From contig NZ_JAHQCW010000011.1 of the NCBI RefSeq assembly GCF_019042275.1, forward strand, positions 69,543 to 126,773: DNA of 57,231 bases, given 5' to 3'. The notes below the pieces were generated by a model. That model did no database searches. It saw only the letters and a program-made list of their open reading frames with translations, and was not told the origin of the DNA. Below, one piece after another: positions 45,410 through 55,099 of this stretch; positions within the stretch are counted from its first letter, which is position 1; each line of letters starts with the position of its first letter. The translations under genes were made by a program, and so were the position numbers. The DNA is from Diplocloster agilis (GTDB lineage: Bacteria; Bacillota; Clostridia; Lachnospirales; Lachnospiraceae).

Positions 45410-47419
45410 CTACATGGGTTCCACGTCAATAACAACCATCTGATGGCAGTCCACCTTTGGCACCTGATAGGTGATCCGTTCACCTTCTCTTTGGAAATGA
45501 AGTCTTGTCTTCTGTGGAGCCAGATAGAGGCTTTTTACCCTTTCCGGCAGGTTCAGGGACACATTTACCCCATACAGCGGAACGATATCTTCGATCACTT
45601 CCATGGGATTCTCCCGGCCTTCCCAGGTAAAGGTCCCGCGGTTCGTGGTGTGAGCGAACAGCAGATGCTGGATATAGCGGCTTTCTCCCGGCTGCTTTGT
45701 CAGTGTGGTGATACCCCGGTCCGCCAGATCCGTTACAAGTGTCTTCTCCCGGCCCAGCAACTGATCGACCGCGTACCGCACCGTCTCCTTGTGGTGCAGC
45801 GATCCTAATTTTCCATAGTCCGTAAAAATATCCTAGCCGATATAGGCAATATTCCCGTCCAGCACCGCAGCCGGCAGGGTGACCCGGTCGTCGTTAGGGG
45901 TATGCTGATGGGAACTGTAGTGAAGCAGATCTCTGTTAAAATATGGATTCTGCCGTCCGGCAAATACCTTTGCCGAAGGGCCGGGCTCGATAAGATATCC
46001 CCGTTCATACATCACATGGGCGCTGCCTCCGGTGCTCAATGCAAAACCAGGGATCATATAATCCGGCTTATAAGGGTTCTCTCCCCTGTATACGGTATCA
46101 AAATCGAGAGCAAAACACTCCCGCTCCTTCTCAAGACCGCTCTGCCCGCTCATCAGCAGCTTTCCGCCGCCGTTCAGATAATCCGCAAGGCGTTTGGCCA
46201 GCTTATCATCCAGCCTTATGGTATCCGGCAGAATCAGCAATTTATACGAATGAAACTCCTCCTCAAGGTCAATAAAACGGTACAGGTAATGCCCTTCCAG
46301 CATGATCCGGTTGGCTCCGATATCTGCAAACGACCGGACACTTTTGTCGGAAACCCGGCAGTTCACCGCCTCATCCCCCAGAATCCCTATATCATAACAA
46401 TTCCGCGCGTCCCGGCACCATGGTTCCTTCTCTTCTACCTCCCCGTAAGCTTTACCGAGCAGTTCATAGGTAGCCATATCCATCTCCCCGGAAGGATGAA
46501 GCTGGTCTCCCACGGAACATTTTGCCCCCAGGGCCAGGCATAGAGCGGTCTCATACCGCAGTGCATTCGGGTGCTTGAAACCGCCGAATTCTCCCCATGT
46601 GGTATGAAACTTCCCGGTCATGCCCAGATAGTCCATGCCCAGATTCGCCACATAGGATGCTGACATCGGAAAGTGATCATATCCCCAGCCGCCGGTCGGC
46701 AGGCTTTCCAGTTCCAGGTGGGTGTTATAAGCCGCCAGATCCCTCCGGCCTCGGATCAGATGCCCGGCGTTGTGAAAGATCTCACAGGTACTGCTGTACC
46801 GGCGCACAGTCTCCCGGACCCTTTGGGCATACTTTTGGAATACTTCCTCCGCCTGCTCCATCGCCGCCTGCCCATCCCGTGGATCTTTTCCTTTATTTAT
46901 CATATCATTTCTGCAGGCGGCACAATAACAGGGGTGAACGGAGGCAATATCCAGAAACAGCGCATCCGGGCTGTAGTTCTGCATAACCTCACCGATCTGG
47001 TCCAGCAGAAGTTCCAGATATCCCGTATTAAAACAGAGCAGATGCACGCCGGCGTCCCCTGTGAAATTCCCCGTCCAGCTGCAGCTCTCATCCCGGTTTC
47101 TGACCAGCCATTCAGGATGCCGGACCGCTTCCTTCTCATCCAGGCCGGCACATAGATATACCGGGGCATTTACACCGATTTCCCTGCACGCCTTTAATTC
47201 CTCCCCCAACAGGTCAAACTGCAGATGCGGATGCATCTGATTCACCTTTGTCGGGTGGTAGGACCAACCGTGCTGGCATTTGGAAAATACCGTGACGGAA
47301 TCCACATGCCCTGTTTTTAGTGCCTGCTGGAACTGCTTTTTATCAAATCTCTCCCCTATATGTTCTAACTGTTCCGAAGTATGGAAATCCAAATGTACCT
47401 GACGAAACCGCATATCCAT
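45410..47419 (-). pseudogene. GHL6-type glycoside hydrolase with one in-frame amber stop
   Basis: The 528-residue first part (45833-47419) looks like the putative glycosyl hydrolase family GHL6 plus a trimerisation-like domain: LDFHTSEQLEHIGERF, CQHGWSYHPTKVNQ, DALFLDIASVHPCYCAACRN, and later GGGKLLMSGQSG. It ends at TAG (45833-45835) within AYIG-stop-DIFTDYGKLG. The frame stays open for 140 more codons to 45410, giving a normal-length enzyme of about 668 residues if read through, and the tail reads like the family's C-terminal domain. No frameshift is needed. GTG 45781, three bases after AAGGAG, could restart the tail. Either a recent nonsense mutation, a sequence error, or amber readthrough explains this. 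Confidence 0.85.
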
Positions 47420-47477
47420 TTTTCCCTCCTGCGGCGCATGCAGCCGCGCATTTACCGTGCCAATTGCTCTTCTGTAC

Positions 47478-48308
47478 TTAACCTTTCACCGCGCCCGCCG
47501 TCTGTCCTGAGATTACGTATTTCTGACAGCACAGATACAGAATCGCGATCGGCAGAGCAGTCAGTACCAGATCCGCAAACACATAATTCCAGTTGCTGGC
47601 GTACTGTCCGAAGAAATTATAGACGGTCAGGGGCATGGTCCATTTCGATGAGGAATTAAAGAAATACATGGGAATCATGAACTCATTCCACGCATACATG
47701 GCCGTCGTAACCAGCGCGGTAGCCAGGATCGGTTTCATCAGCGGCATAATGATCGTGAAAAACATCCTGGCCGGAGAAGCCCCGTCGATGAAGGCGGCCT
47801 CGTCCAGATCCCTTGGCACATTCTTGATAAAGCCCGACAGGGTAAATATCGTCCAGGGCAGCTGCAAAGCAGATTCCACCGCCATAACGCCCAGGAACGT
47901 ACCCACCAGATTCAGGCTTTTTAACACGCCGAAGGTGGTAACGATCTGGATAGGGCAGATCATCCCCAGTAAAAACAGATTGTACACAAAATTCGTATAT
48001 CTGGTGTTTTTCCTGGAAACCACAAAGGCGCAGAGGCTTCCACTGATCAGGACAAATACCGTCACGACCACGGTAATAATCAAACTGTTGATAAATGCGA
48101 GGCCGATCCCGCCCTTTTGTATCACATAGCTGTAGTTCTCAAAATGCCATTCCGTAGGCAGGTGCAGATTAAATAGCTGCGCTTCCGTGGGGTTCTTAAA
48201 AGATCCCAGTATCATCACCAGCAGAGGAATGATAATTACAAGGCTGATCACCGCCATAAGTAACGTCAGGATACCGGAGCTCATTATTTTTTTGGTCTTT
48301 GCATTCAT
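47478..48308 (-). CDS. Sugar ABC transporter permease (MalG/AraQ-like)
   Basis: A 276-residue inner-membrane permease of the CUT1 carbohydrate ABC class with six helices. The cytoplasmic EAA loop is clear: DEAAFIDGASPARMFFTII around residue 170, where the ATPase docks. Its ATG overlaps the last base of the other permease's stop, so the pair is translationally coupled. No ATP-binding subunit gene is in the window, so a shared MsmX-type ATPase encoded elsewhere is expected. Confidence 0.95.
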   Translation of the reverse strand: MNAKTKKIMSSGILTLLMAVISLVIIIPLLVMILGSFKNPTEAQLFNLHLPTEWHFENYSYVIQKGGIGLAFINSLIITVVVTVFVLISGSLCAFVVSRKNTRYTNFVYNLFLLGMICPIQIVTTFGVLKSLNLVGTFLGVMAVESALQLPWTIFTLSGFIKNVPRDLDEAAFIDGASPARMFFTIIMPLMKPILATALVTTAMYAWNEFMIPMYFFNSSSKWTMPLTVYNFFGQYASNWNYVFADLVLTALPIAILYLCCQKYVISGQTAGAVKG

Positions 48309-49189
48309 TACAGATCTACCTCCCTCTTACGCAGCATACGGTTGATAATCTCCGAGATCACCGCGATCATCAGGAACAGCACCAGGCCCATAGCCGTCGA
48401 TCTTCCCAGCGTCCCTTTTGAGAAGGCTTTATAAATGTAGGTGCTTAAAACCTGTGTGGCATTACCCGGGCCGCCGCCTGTCATAACGTACACCTGCTCA
48501 AACACTTTGAAACCGCCGATCGTGTTCATCGTAACGACTACGGTGAATGCCGGCGCCAGCAGCGGAAATGTGATCGATTTGAACTGCTGCCATTTGTTCG
48601 CTCCGTCGATCAGAGCCGCTTCGTAATAATCTTTGGAGATTCCCTGCAGACCCGCCAGGAAGATCGCCATGGCAAAACCACTCCATTTCCAGACCTGTAC
48701 AAAGATAATGCAGCCCATGGCCGTGGTCTTATTTCCCAGCCAGTCATTTACCAGCCCTTCCATCCCCAGCATAGTCAGAAACTGGTTGAACACTCCGTTA
48801 TTCATTTTAAATACAGACGTAAACATAATACCAATAACAATAAAACTCAGCACAGCCGGCAGATAAAACAGCGTTCTAAAAAAGCTCTTTCCCTTTACCG
48901 CGTTATTCAAAACCAACGCTAACAGTAACCCCAGCACCACAATCAGTACCGTGGTAAGGATCGCAAAGATAAACGTGTTCTTTAAAGCCAGCAGGAAATA
49001 CTCATCCTGAAACAGATATGTAAAATTCTTCAGCCCATTAAAATGGGGTTCATACAGACGTTTCATATTCCAGTCCGTAAAGCTTAAGACAAACCCGGCA
49101 ATAATCGGCAGCGCAAAAAATATAGTAAATATAAGAATAGCCGGAAATGTAAAATAATTAGGATAAAACTTATTCTTTCTTTTCTCCAT
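48308..49189 (-). CDS. Sugar ABC transporter permease (MalF/UgpA-like)
   Basis: A 293-residue CUT1 permease with six helices and the EAA loop YEAALIDGANKWQQFKSITF near residue 200. It pairs with the MalG-like permease to form the channel. It follows the solute-binding protein gene after an unusually long gap of 782 bases containing a giant palindrome and a hairpin. The ATG follows AAGGAGG. Confidence 0.95.
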   Translation of the reverse strand: MEKRKNKFYPNYFTFPAILIFTIFFALPIIAGFVLSFTDWNMKRLYEPHFNGLKNFTYLFQDEYFLLALKNTFIFAILTTVLIVVLGLLLALVLNNAVKGKSFFRTLFYLPAVLSFIVIGIMFTSVFKMNNGVFNQFLTMLGMEGLVNDWLGNKTTAMGCIIFVQVWKWSGFAMAIFLAGLQGISKDYYEAALIDGANKWQQFKSITFPLLAPAFTVVVTMNTIGGFKVFEQVYVMTGGGPGNATQVLSTYIYKAFSKGTLGRSTAMGLVLFLMIAVISEIINRMLRKREVDL

Positions 49190-49226
49190 TCAGATTCCTC
49201 CTTACTGTGGCCCACTAGCTGGGGCC

Positions 49227-49485
49227 GGGAGCGTGGAGCGGGAAGTACGGGACAGGGCAAAAGAAACGGCGGCAAATCGCTTCGGCCGGACCCAAGAACG
49301 GGTAACTCCGACGGCGTGAGAACCTCTTATTCGCAGAGCCCGGGGCAAACTCGCCATTCGGCTCAGACACGCCCCGGGCTCTGCAAGGTTCTCACACCAT
49401 CTCCGTAACCCGTTCTAGGGCCCGGCCTCAAGCGATTTGCCCCCGTTTCTTTTGCCCTGTCCCGTACTTCCCGCTCCACGCTCCC
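49227..49485. repeat. Giant palindrome D (about 259 bp)
   Basis: The left arm 49227-49346 and right arm 49371-49485 are inverted copies; the outer about 55 bases match with a single difference, and the tip stem pairs CAGAGCCCGGGGC (49334-49346) with GCCCCGGGCTCTG (49371-49383) around a 24-base loop. It lies 38 bases before the start of the first permease gene, inside the solute-binding protein to permease gap of one operon. Confidence 0.93.
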
Positions 49486-49861
49486 TCTCCTGGTGAAAGC
49501 GAAGCGCCATGTTCTAAATGTTTTGTATGGCTTCTGCGTTGTTGACGATATTATTTGTATGGTTCTTTTATGGTTTGCATGGTTTGCATGTTCTGTGGAT
49601 TCTATGGGTTTTATTCAGAAGATGCAGTAGATGCGGTATGTTCAGAACCGTGTTCTCATCGTTATATTTTATATTTTCATCATTGTAATGGCATGTTCAG
49701 ATTCATTTGACACTTACTTATGATTGGATTATGGGACAATATTTCTTATATATGATATGTGTTTCTTGTTTTTAATGGAACGGTAATGCTTTCTTTTGTC
49801 TGAATTGTTGTAATGGGATCAGATCATTTGTTTCGTTTTTTTATCTAAAATTTGTATGAAA
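49486..49861. other. T/G-rich spacer within the sugar operon
   Basis: About 375 bases with strand-biased composition (T and G rich on the plus strand) and a short direct repeat TGGTTTGCA twice at 49571-49588. No supported gene. Confidence 0.6.
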
Positions 49862-49943
49862 GGAGCGGGTATGGGCTGGCTGATGCGGTTTTTATTCTGC
49901 TGCTTTTGGCGCCGCGCCGCCAGCCCTTGTGACAGACCGCTCC
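49862..49943 (-). terminator. Large hairpin just after the solute-binding protein gene
   Basis: GGAGCGG (49862-49868) pairs with CCGCTCC (49937-49943), and GGGCTGGC (49873-49880) with GCCAGCCC (49919-49926). On the minus strand it begins 28 bases after the stop and is followed by TTTCATA. It may stop part of transcription or protect the upstream message. Confidence 0.6.
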
Positions 49944-49971
49944 GGTCTTTATTCAGATAGGGGGGCTGATA

Positions 49972-51384
49972 TTAGAAGCCTTCCGCTCCCTGTTGTTCCA
50001 TGTAGTCTACATAGTCGGTCTGGACTGCTTTAAATACTTCATCCGGTGTCTTGTCGCCCTGAAGCGCTTCGATGTAATAGTTCCAGACATCTACGTTGAT
50101 TCCGCTGGATGCAGCCATCAGGCTGTTCATTTCAAATACATAGTTTCCTGTGGTGATGTACTGGTCTACAAGGCTTTGTACAACGGGTACCACATCGCCG
50201 CCGTCCACGTCGCTGTAGGCGGGGAAGCCGGGATTTTCTTCATAGTACAGATTCTGGTATTTGGGCATGGACCATACCTGAAGGAAGGCTTTGACTGCGT
50301 CTACCTGCTTGCCGGCCTTCGGTACGAACAGGCCCTGTACGTAATTTCCGGTGGGAAGCAGCGCATGGTCTGCATGAGGGATTACGAAGGATCCCATTTC
50401 ACAGTCGGGATATTTTTTCATGGCGTCCGCCGCCCACTGCTCGATGGTCAGATACATGGCCGCCTTGCCGGTGCAGATGGCTTCAGCCGCTGTGTCATAG
50501 CCTACAGACATCATATCGTTGTTCATATATCCGTCTTTGTACAGATCTACGTAATTCTGAAGTACCTGGGAGGTCTCGGGAATGTCGGTCCATTTGATTT
50601 CATTTTTCAGTAATTTATCCGTGGTCTCGACCGCTTTATCTCCTAATGCGCAGGCGATTCCTCCTGTCATGAAGATCTGGGTGGTCCAGGTGTCCGCGTT
50701 GGTCTGATAGAAAGGTACCACACCGTTTCCTTTTTCCTTAACTGTCTTTAAGAGGTCCAGGAATTCCTGGTAGGTCTTAGGCTGGGGATCGGTGATTCCA
50801 CAGTCCGCCAGTACTTTTTTGTTGTAGTATACGGCCTGGTATCCCGAAGAAGATTCTTTCGGCATGCCGTAGATCTTCCCGTCTACGATATCTTTGATCA
50901 GGCCCGGATTCACAAGTCTTGCCACCCACGGTTCATTGCTCAGATCCTCACAGTACTGGGGAGCTCCGTACGCCTCGTTTAAGCTTGGCAGGTTCGCCTC
51001 GTACACATCGGGTACTTCGGAAGTGGATAATTTTACTTTAATCAAAGAGTCGTATTCTTCATCCGGGATTACCTGGAATTCTACTTCACAGCCATAATCC
51101 GCTTTGATCGCTTCCGCCATGGTGTTATAGGCGTCAAAGAATTTCGCCTGGCTGGTCATAAAGGAAATGGTCTTTCCCTCCAGAATGGAGAAGTCTTCCT
51201 CTCCTGCCTGTTCACTGTCCGATCCGCCGGCGTCCGCTGCCGGCGCTTCCGACTCGGCCGGTTTTGCCGCCGGTGTATCCGCGGGCGCGGGTTCTTCCCC
51301 TTTTCCGCCGCATGCTGTCATACCTGCAGTCATGGCCAGCGCCATAGAAACTGCCAAGATTTTTTTTAAAACTTTACTTTTCAT
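49972..51384 (-). CDS. Sugar ABC transporter solute-binding lipoprotein
   Basis: A 470-residue exported lipoprotein: signal peptide with lipobox MTAC (Cys25), a Pro/Ala/Glu-rich linker (about 28-60), then a family-1 extracellular solute-binding domain with the typical VYEANLPSLNEAYG, VYYNKKVLADCGI and GKAAMYLTIEQWA blocks. It delivers an oligosaccharide to the permease pair encoded downstream. It is the first gene of the operon, divergent from the YesM/YesN regulators. The ligand is unknown; downstream GHL6, GH20-like and esterase genes suggest a decorated, possibly N-acetylated glycan. Confidence 0.95.
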   Translation of the reverse strand: MKSKVLKKILAVSMALAMTAGMTACGGKGEEPAPADTPAAKPAESEAPAADAGGSDSEQAGEEDFSILEGKTISFMTSQAKFFDAYNTMAEAIKADYGCEVEFQVIPDEEYDSLIKVKLSTSEVPDVYEANLPSLNEAYGAPQYCEDLSNEPWVARLVNPGLIKDIVDGKIYGMPKESSSGYQAVYYNKKVLADCGITDPQPKTYQEFLDLLKTVKEKGNGVVPFYQTNADTWTTQIFMTGGIACALGDKAVETTDKLLKNEIKWTDIPETSQVLQNYVDLYKDGYMNNDMMSVGYDTAAEAICTGKAAMYLTIEQWAADAMKKYPDCEMGSFVIPHADHALLPTGNYVQGLFVPKAGKQVDAVKAFLQVWSMPKYQNLYYEENPGFPAYSDVDGGDVVPVVQSLVDQYITTGNYVFEMNSLMAASSGINVDVWNYYIEALQGDKTPDEVFKAVQTDYVDYMEQQGAEGF

Positions 51385-51492
51385 ACGAAATCCTCCTTTA
51401 AATTCTTCCCTCTTTCCGGTTACTGAAAATCCGGGGCTGCCGTTGCCTGCATATCCCCTGCGCTGCGTGTTCTTACAGCGCGCTTGAAATCG

Positions 51493-51504
51493 TGTAAATT
51501 TACA
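51493..51504. promoter_or_regulatory. Perfect 12-bp palindrome TGTAAATTTACA (putative operator)
   Basis: It lies between a TATAAT -10 element read on the minus strand (51522-51527) and the solute-binding protein start, a position suited to a repressor. The ROK protein encoded in this locus is a candidate binder. Confidence 0.5.
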
Positions 51505-51521
51505 TTTCTTTCATGTCCTTT

Positions 51522-51527
51522 ATTATA
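51522..51527 (-). promoter_or_regulatory. -10 element of the sugar operon promoter
   Basis: TATAAT on the minus strand; the -35 region (TTTCGA, 17 bases upstream) is poor, consistent with a promoter that needs an activator such as the AraC-type YesN encoded next door. Confidence 0.5.
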
Positions 51528-51615
51528 GGGGCTCTTTTCAAAAATCGAAATGGAAAATCACAGCCTAAAATATGGAAATATTTTGTATCGAGTATCTTTT
51601 TCCATCTCCATATTC

Positions 51616-51621
51616 TATAAT
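51616..51621 (+). promoter_or_regulatory. -10 element for the YesM/YesN operon
   Basis: TATAAT on the plus strand, about 50 bases before the kinase ATG; no good -35 element was found. Confidence 0.4.
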
Positions 51622-51672
51622 AATGCTGATATACAGCAGCAAAATCCTTGTGCTTACGGAGGTTATTGTATC

Positions 51673-53472
51673 ATGAAGAGTAGTTTCCAAAAAAAGTTAT
51701 TCCTGAAAAGTTCTATCATTATCATATCCATGGTATTGATTTTCCTGATCTTTTTCTCCAACTACGTATACCGGGAGATATCCAAAACATCCCGGAATAA
51801 TCTAAATGAGCTGGCTGCCAAGACAGGCAATGAACTGACGCTTCTTTTTGATGATATGGACAAAATTTCTCTGTATGTGTCCACGAACCCGGACATTATC
51901 AGAGCCTTCCACGATACCCGGATGCGAGAGGTCTCAAACCAGGAACTTTCCATGTCTATTTACAATATTATTACCTCCATCACGGTTCCCAACTCTTCCT
52001 CCCGGTTCCGTATAAACCTGTTTAACGACAAACGGAACTTTATATCCACCGGTATCCCCTACAGCAAATCTATGGTAAATGATAAACTCAGTTCCGAAGA
52101 TTATCTGCAGTGGTACCAATCGCTCCCGATTATACACAGCAATTCCAATATCACCCCCTTGTCTTCGGACACCTGGAATTCAAAACCGACCCAATTCATA
52201 TCTTTGTACCGGGAAATCTTTGATTCCATTGTCATTGATCTGCCTACCGGAATCGTGGAGATCCAGTGTCCCTCCAAGTTTATCGAACAGATTATGGTTT
52301 TGGACGTCCCCAATGTGGACAGTTACCTGTATGCGGCCGACGGAACGGCGATTTATGGTACGTCGGATAAGATTCCTGCTCTGGCCGGCCTCCCCTTTGA
52401 CCGGAAGGGAAGCCCCCCGGATCTGACGCCGTCCTATACCATAGCGGATAATCATGTCTACAGCGCCGTTCGCTTGGAGAACGGATGGTTCCTGTTACTG
52501 GCCCAGCACCAGAATCAGGTCTTCCAGATCGTCTTCCGGCTATGCGTATCCGTACTCCTCATCAGTGTCTGCATCCTTTTAATCTGTCTGGCAGTCCTGT
52601 TTAAAATCATGAAGAACACGACGGAGCCCCTCCGCCAGCTGACCGCTTCCGTCAACATGATCACCTTAAACTCTCCGTACCTGAATGTGGACACCAGCCA
52701 GTATTCCAACGAACTTGCCGGTCTCACCATGGCCTTTGACGAAATGATGAAACGTCTGAAAAATTCCATGGAGGAGAACGTAAAGGCCAAAGCCTATGAA
52801 GCCAGGGCCAATATGATCGCACTCCAATCCCAGGTAAATCCGCATTTCATCTGCAATATCCTGACCATCATCAAAGCCATGAGCAGGGAACAGGATACGG
52901 AAAAAATAGGGCAGATCTGCGACTATCTGGCCCGTATGCTCCGGTATATCTCAGCCTACGACCAGGAAGGCGTTCCCATGCGCGAAGAGATCAACGACGC
53001 GGAAACCTATCTGAATCTGATGAAAATCCGTTACGAGGGGCTGTTTGACTACGATCTGTACATAAATTCCAAGCTGGACATCGATGCGTTCCGGGTTCCC
53101 AAGCTCTTCCTGCAGCCGCTTCTGGAGAACAGTTTCCAGCACGGATTTAAAAAAGTGGTGCCTCCCTGGCACTTAAAGATCGCCTGCACGATTAAAAACG
53201 ATTATTACTGGTCCATTACGGTTCAGGACAACGGAGTCGGGATTAACGATGAAGAAGCGGAAAAAATTCAGAAAAAGTTATCGGAATTCATGGATAATTC
53301 ATCCAACACCATAGCCTCCCTGAAAATCGGCGGCATGGGCTTAATCAACACAATCGCCCGGCTGAAAATGCGCTATCCGGACAGCCTGACCTTCCATATC
53401 CGGTCCCTCGCAGAAGGCGGCACCCTAATCGAAATAGGAGGAAAATTAGATGATGAATATTTTACTTGTTGA
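51673..53472 (+). CDS. YesM-type sensor histidine kinase
   Basis: A 599-residue membrane kinase of the LytS/YesM class. Helices at about 14-34 and 300-325 enclose an extracytoplasmic sensor domain; HAMP follows (about 325-385), then the His_kinase domain with QSQVNPHFICNILTIIKAM carrying the phospho-His, and a HATPase end (DNGVGINDEEAEKIQ, GGMGLINTIARLKM). It senses a sugar signal and phosphorylates YesN. I chose ATG 51673, which follows GGAGG at a rather long spacing; the frame is open upstream to 51550. It overlaps the regulator gene by 23 bases. Confidence 0.93.
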   Translation: MKSSFQKKLFLKSSIIIISMVLIFLIFFSNYVYREISKTSRNNLNELAAKTGNELTLLFDDMDKISLYVSTNPDIIRAFHDTRMREVSNQELSMSIYNIITSITVPNSSSRFRINLFNDKRNFISTGIPYSKSMVNDKLSSEDYLQWYQSLPIIHSNSNITPLSSDTWNSKPTQFISLYREIFDSIVIDLPTGIVEIQCPSKFIEQIMVLDVPNVDSYLYAADGTAIYGTSDKIPALAGLPFDRKGSPPDLTPSYTIADNHVYSAVRLENGWFLLLAQHQNQVFQIVFRLCVSVLLISVCILLICLAVLFKIMKNTTEPLRQLTASVNMITLNSPYLNVDTSQYSNELAGLTMAFDEMMKRLKNSMEENVKAKAYEARANMIALQSQVNPHFICNILTIIKAMSREQDTEKIGQICDYLARMLRYISAYDQEGVPMREEINDAETYLNLMKIRYEGLFDYDLYINSKLDIDAFRVPKLFLQPLLENSFQHGFKKVVPPWHLKIACTIKNDYYWSITVQDNGVGINDEEAEKIQKKLSEFMDNSSNTIASLKIGGMGLINTIARLKMRYPDSLTFHIRSLAEGGTLIEIGGKLDDEYFTC

Positions 53473-54961
53473 GGACGAGCCTTTGATCCTCAGAAGCCTG
53501 GCAGGTACCATCAAATCCTTTCAGCAAAATTATCAAATCGTAGGCAGCGCTTACAACGGCCAGGAAGCCATCGACCTCTTGTCAAAAAAGGGGAATCAGA
53601 TCGACGTGGTCATCACCGACATCCACATACCGGTCATAGACGGCCTGGAGCTGATCGAACATATCAATCAGCACTTTCCTCATATCCTTTGTATGATCCT
53701 TACCGGATTCAGTGACTTTTCCTATGCCAAACGCGCCATACAGCTTCGGGTTTTTGCCTACCTGCTAAAACCCATTGATGAAAATGAGATCCAGGAACAT
53801 CTGAAAAAGGCTTATGAACAAAAATGTCTGGAGGGCATGCAGAACACCAATCCCGCACCGCCCCTCCCCCCGGTTAAGGAAGACGGGAGAAATCCGGAAT
53901 ACTGTCTGGCAATTCTATGCATGGGTAATTTTCCGTTTCTCCCCACCGCTTTTGACGCGGTACCAAAGAATTACTGCGACTCCTTTGATCTCAACGCGTT
54001 GTTTGAACAGAATACGGACATGGTGCAGGATTATTGGATTATCCCCGGAAAGTCCATCTTTGAAAAAAACATGATGTTTTCCCTAAAACCCGGTCAGAAC
54101 CTCAGCCGTGAGGAGCAGATCCGCAGCATTTTTAAACCGGTTCTCACGCATCCCACCCCGCTGACCGTCATCGTCAGCGCCGATGCCCCCAGCATCCGCT
54201 CCGTAGGCAAGTCGATCCAGAACCTGCGTTTCCAGTTAAGCCGGGGAATCGTCATCGGCAAATCCCAGCTGCTATTCTATCAGAAAAAGCAGCCGGATTA
54301 CCGGCTTCCCTACGATGAACTGCTCAGCAACTACTTAAATCAGCTGGCCGATCTATTTACACAGCGCAACATTTCGCTGTTTAAAACTGTGCTACGGCAT
54401 TTCCTGCAAGCCCTGCAGCAGCAGAAAATGACACAGTTCGGTGTGACCGAATACTTAAATGTCCTGATGAGCAACTGTCTGAACAGCCAGCAGCTGACAA
54501 CCAACAGCGCCTCCTCCATGGAGCTGGTCAACGACGCCGTCATATTCTCCGAATCCTACGAGGCGCTCTATGTAAATATCATCTCCGTTTTTTACGACTT
54601 TTTCTGCGAGATGAGCAATTCCCAGGGAAACAGCCATGACAAAAATGAAATTCTGCTTCGCATTGACAGTTATATCCATCAGCACTACACCGAACCGATC
54701 AGCATCAAACAGATCTCCGATCACTTTGGCTTCACCCCGGCTTATCTAAGCAAGCTTTACCGTGAAAACAAAAATACCAATCTGTTGGATGATATTGTAA
54801 AGCTTCGGATCGCCAAGGCAAAAAAACTATTCGCCTCGAATCCGAAGCTGATGATCAAAGATGTGGCGGCCTTCGTGGGTTATGACGATCCGCTGTATTT
54901 CAGTAAAGTCTTTAAAAAAGAAACCGGACTGTCCCCAAAACAGTTTTTGCGGGAGATCTGA
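53450..54961 (+). CDS. YesN-type response regulator with AraC DNA-binding domain
   Basis: A 503-residue cytoplasmic regulator: receiver domain (1-120) with phospho-Asp57 in VVITDIHIP and Lys107 in YLLKPID, a middle region of about 280 residues without a clear family, and a C-terminal AraC/XylS double helix-turn-helix (about 405-500: ISDHFGFTPAYLSKLYRE, VAAFVGYDDPLYFSKVF). It is probably the activator of the divergent solute-binding protein operon. AGGAGG precedes ATGATG, so either Met may start it. Confidence 0.94.
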   Translation: MMNILLVEDEPLILRSLAGTIKSFQQNYQIVGSAYNGQEAIDLLSKKGNQIDVVITDIHIPVIDGLELIEHINQHFPHILCMILTGFSDFSYAKRAIQLRVFAYLLKPIDENEIQEHLKKAYEQKCLEGMQNTNPAPPLPPVKEDGRNPEYCLAILCMGNFPFLPTAFDAVPKNYCDSFDLNALFEQNTDMVQDYWIIPGKSIFEKNMMFSLKPGQNLSREEQIRSIFKPVLTHPTPLTVIVSADAPSIRSVGKSIQNLRFQLSRGIVIGKSQLLFYQKKQPDYRLPYDELLSNYLNQLADLFTQRNISLFKTVLRHFLQALQQQKMTQFGVTEYLNVLMSNCLNSQQLTTNSASSMELVNDAVIFSESYEALYVNIISVFYDFFCEMSNSQGNSHDKNEILLRIDSYIHQHYTEPISIKQISDHFGFTPAYLSKLYRENKNTNLLDDIVKLRIAKAKKLFASNPKLMIKDVAAFVGYDDPLYFSKVFKKETGLSPKQFLREI

Positions 54962-54992
54962 GAATTACATCTGCCTTGCTATCGAAAAATAA

Positions 54993-55034
54993 CTTTGTCT
55001 TTTTAGGTAAATATCTTTGTCTTTTAAAGGTTTA
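54993..55034 (+). repeat. Two direct repeats at 22-bp spacing upstream of the ROK gene
   Basis: CTTTGTCTTTTTAGGTAAA (54993-55011) and CTTTGTCTTTTAAAGGTTTA (55015-55034) are 22 bases apart, two helical turns, and the second overlaps the -35 box. This fits tandem regulator sites, perhaps for YesN (AraC proteins often bind direct repeats) or for the ROK protein itself. Confidence 0.65.
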
Positions 55035-55059
55035 CATCGTCTGCGAAATGAGTTAGAAT
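55031..55059 (+). promoter_or_regulatory. Promoter of the ROK gene
   Basis: TTTACA (55031-55036), 17 bases, TAGAAT (55054-55059), 40 bases before the ATG. Confidence 0.65.
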
Positions 55060-55099
55060 AAAATAATAAAAATATTTTATTAATCAGGAGTAATTGTTC

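Noticed and set aside
45833-47419. Frameshift as the cause of the split glycosidase
   Set aside because: The downstream part is in the same frame as the upstream part; only the TAG separates them, so a substitution rather than an indel explains it.
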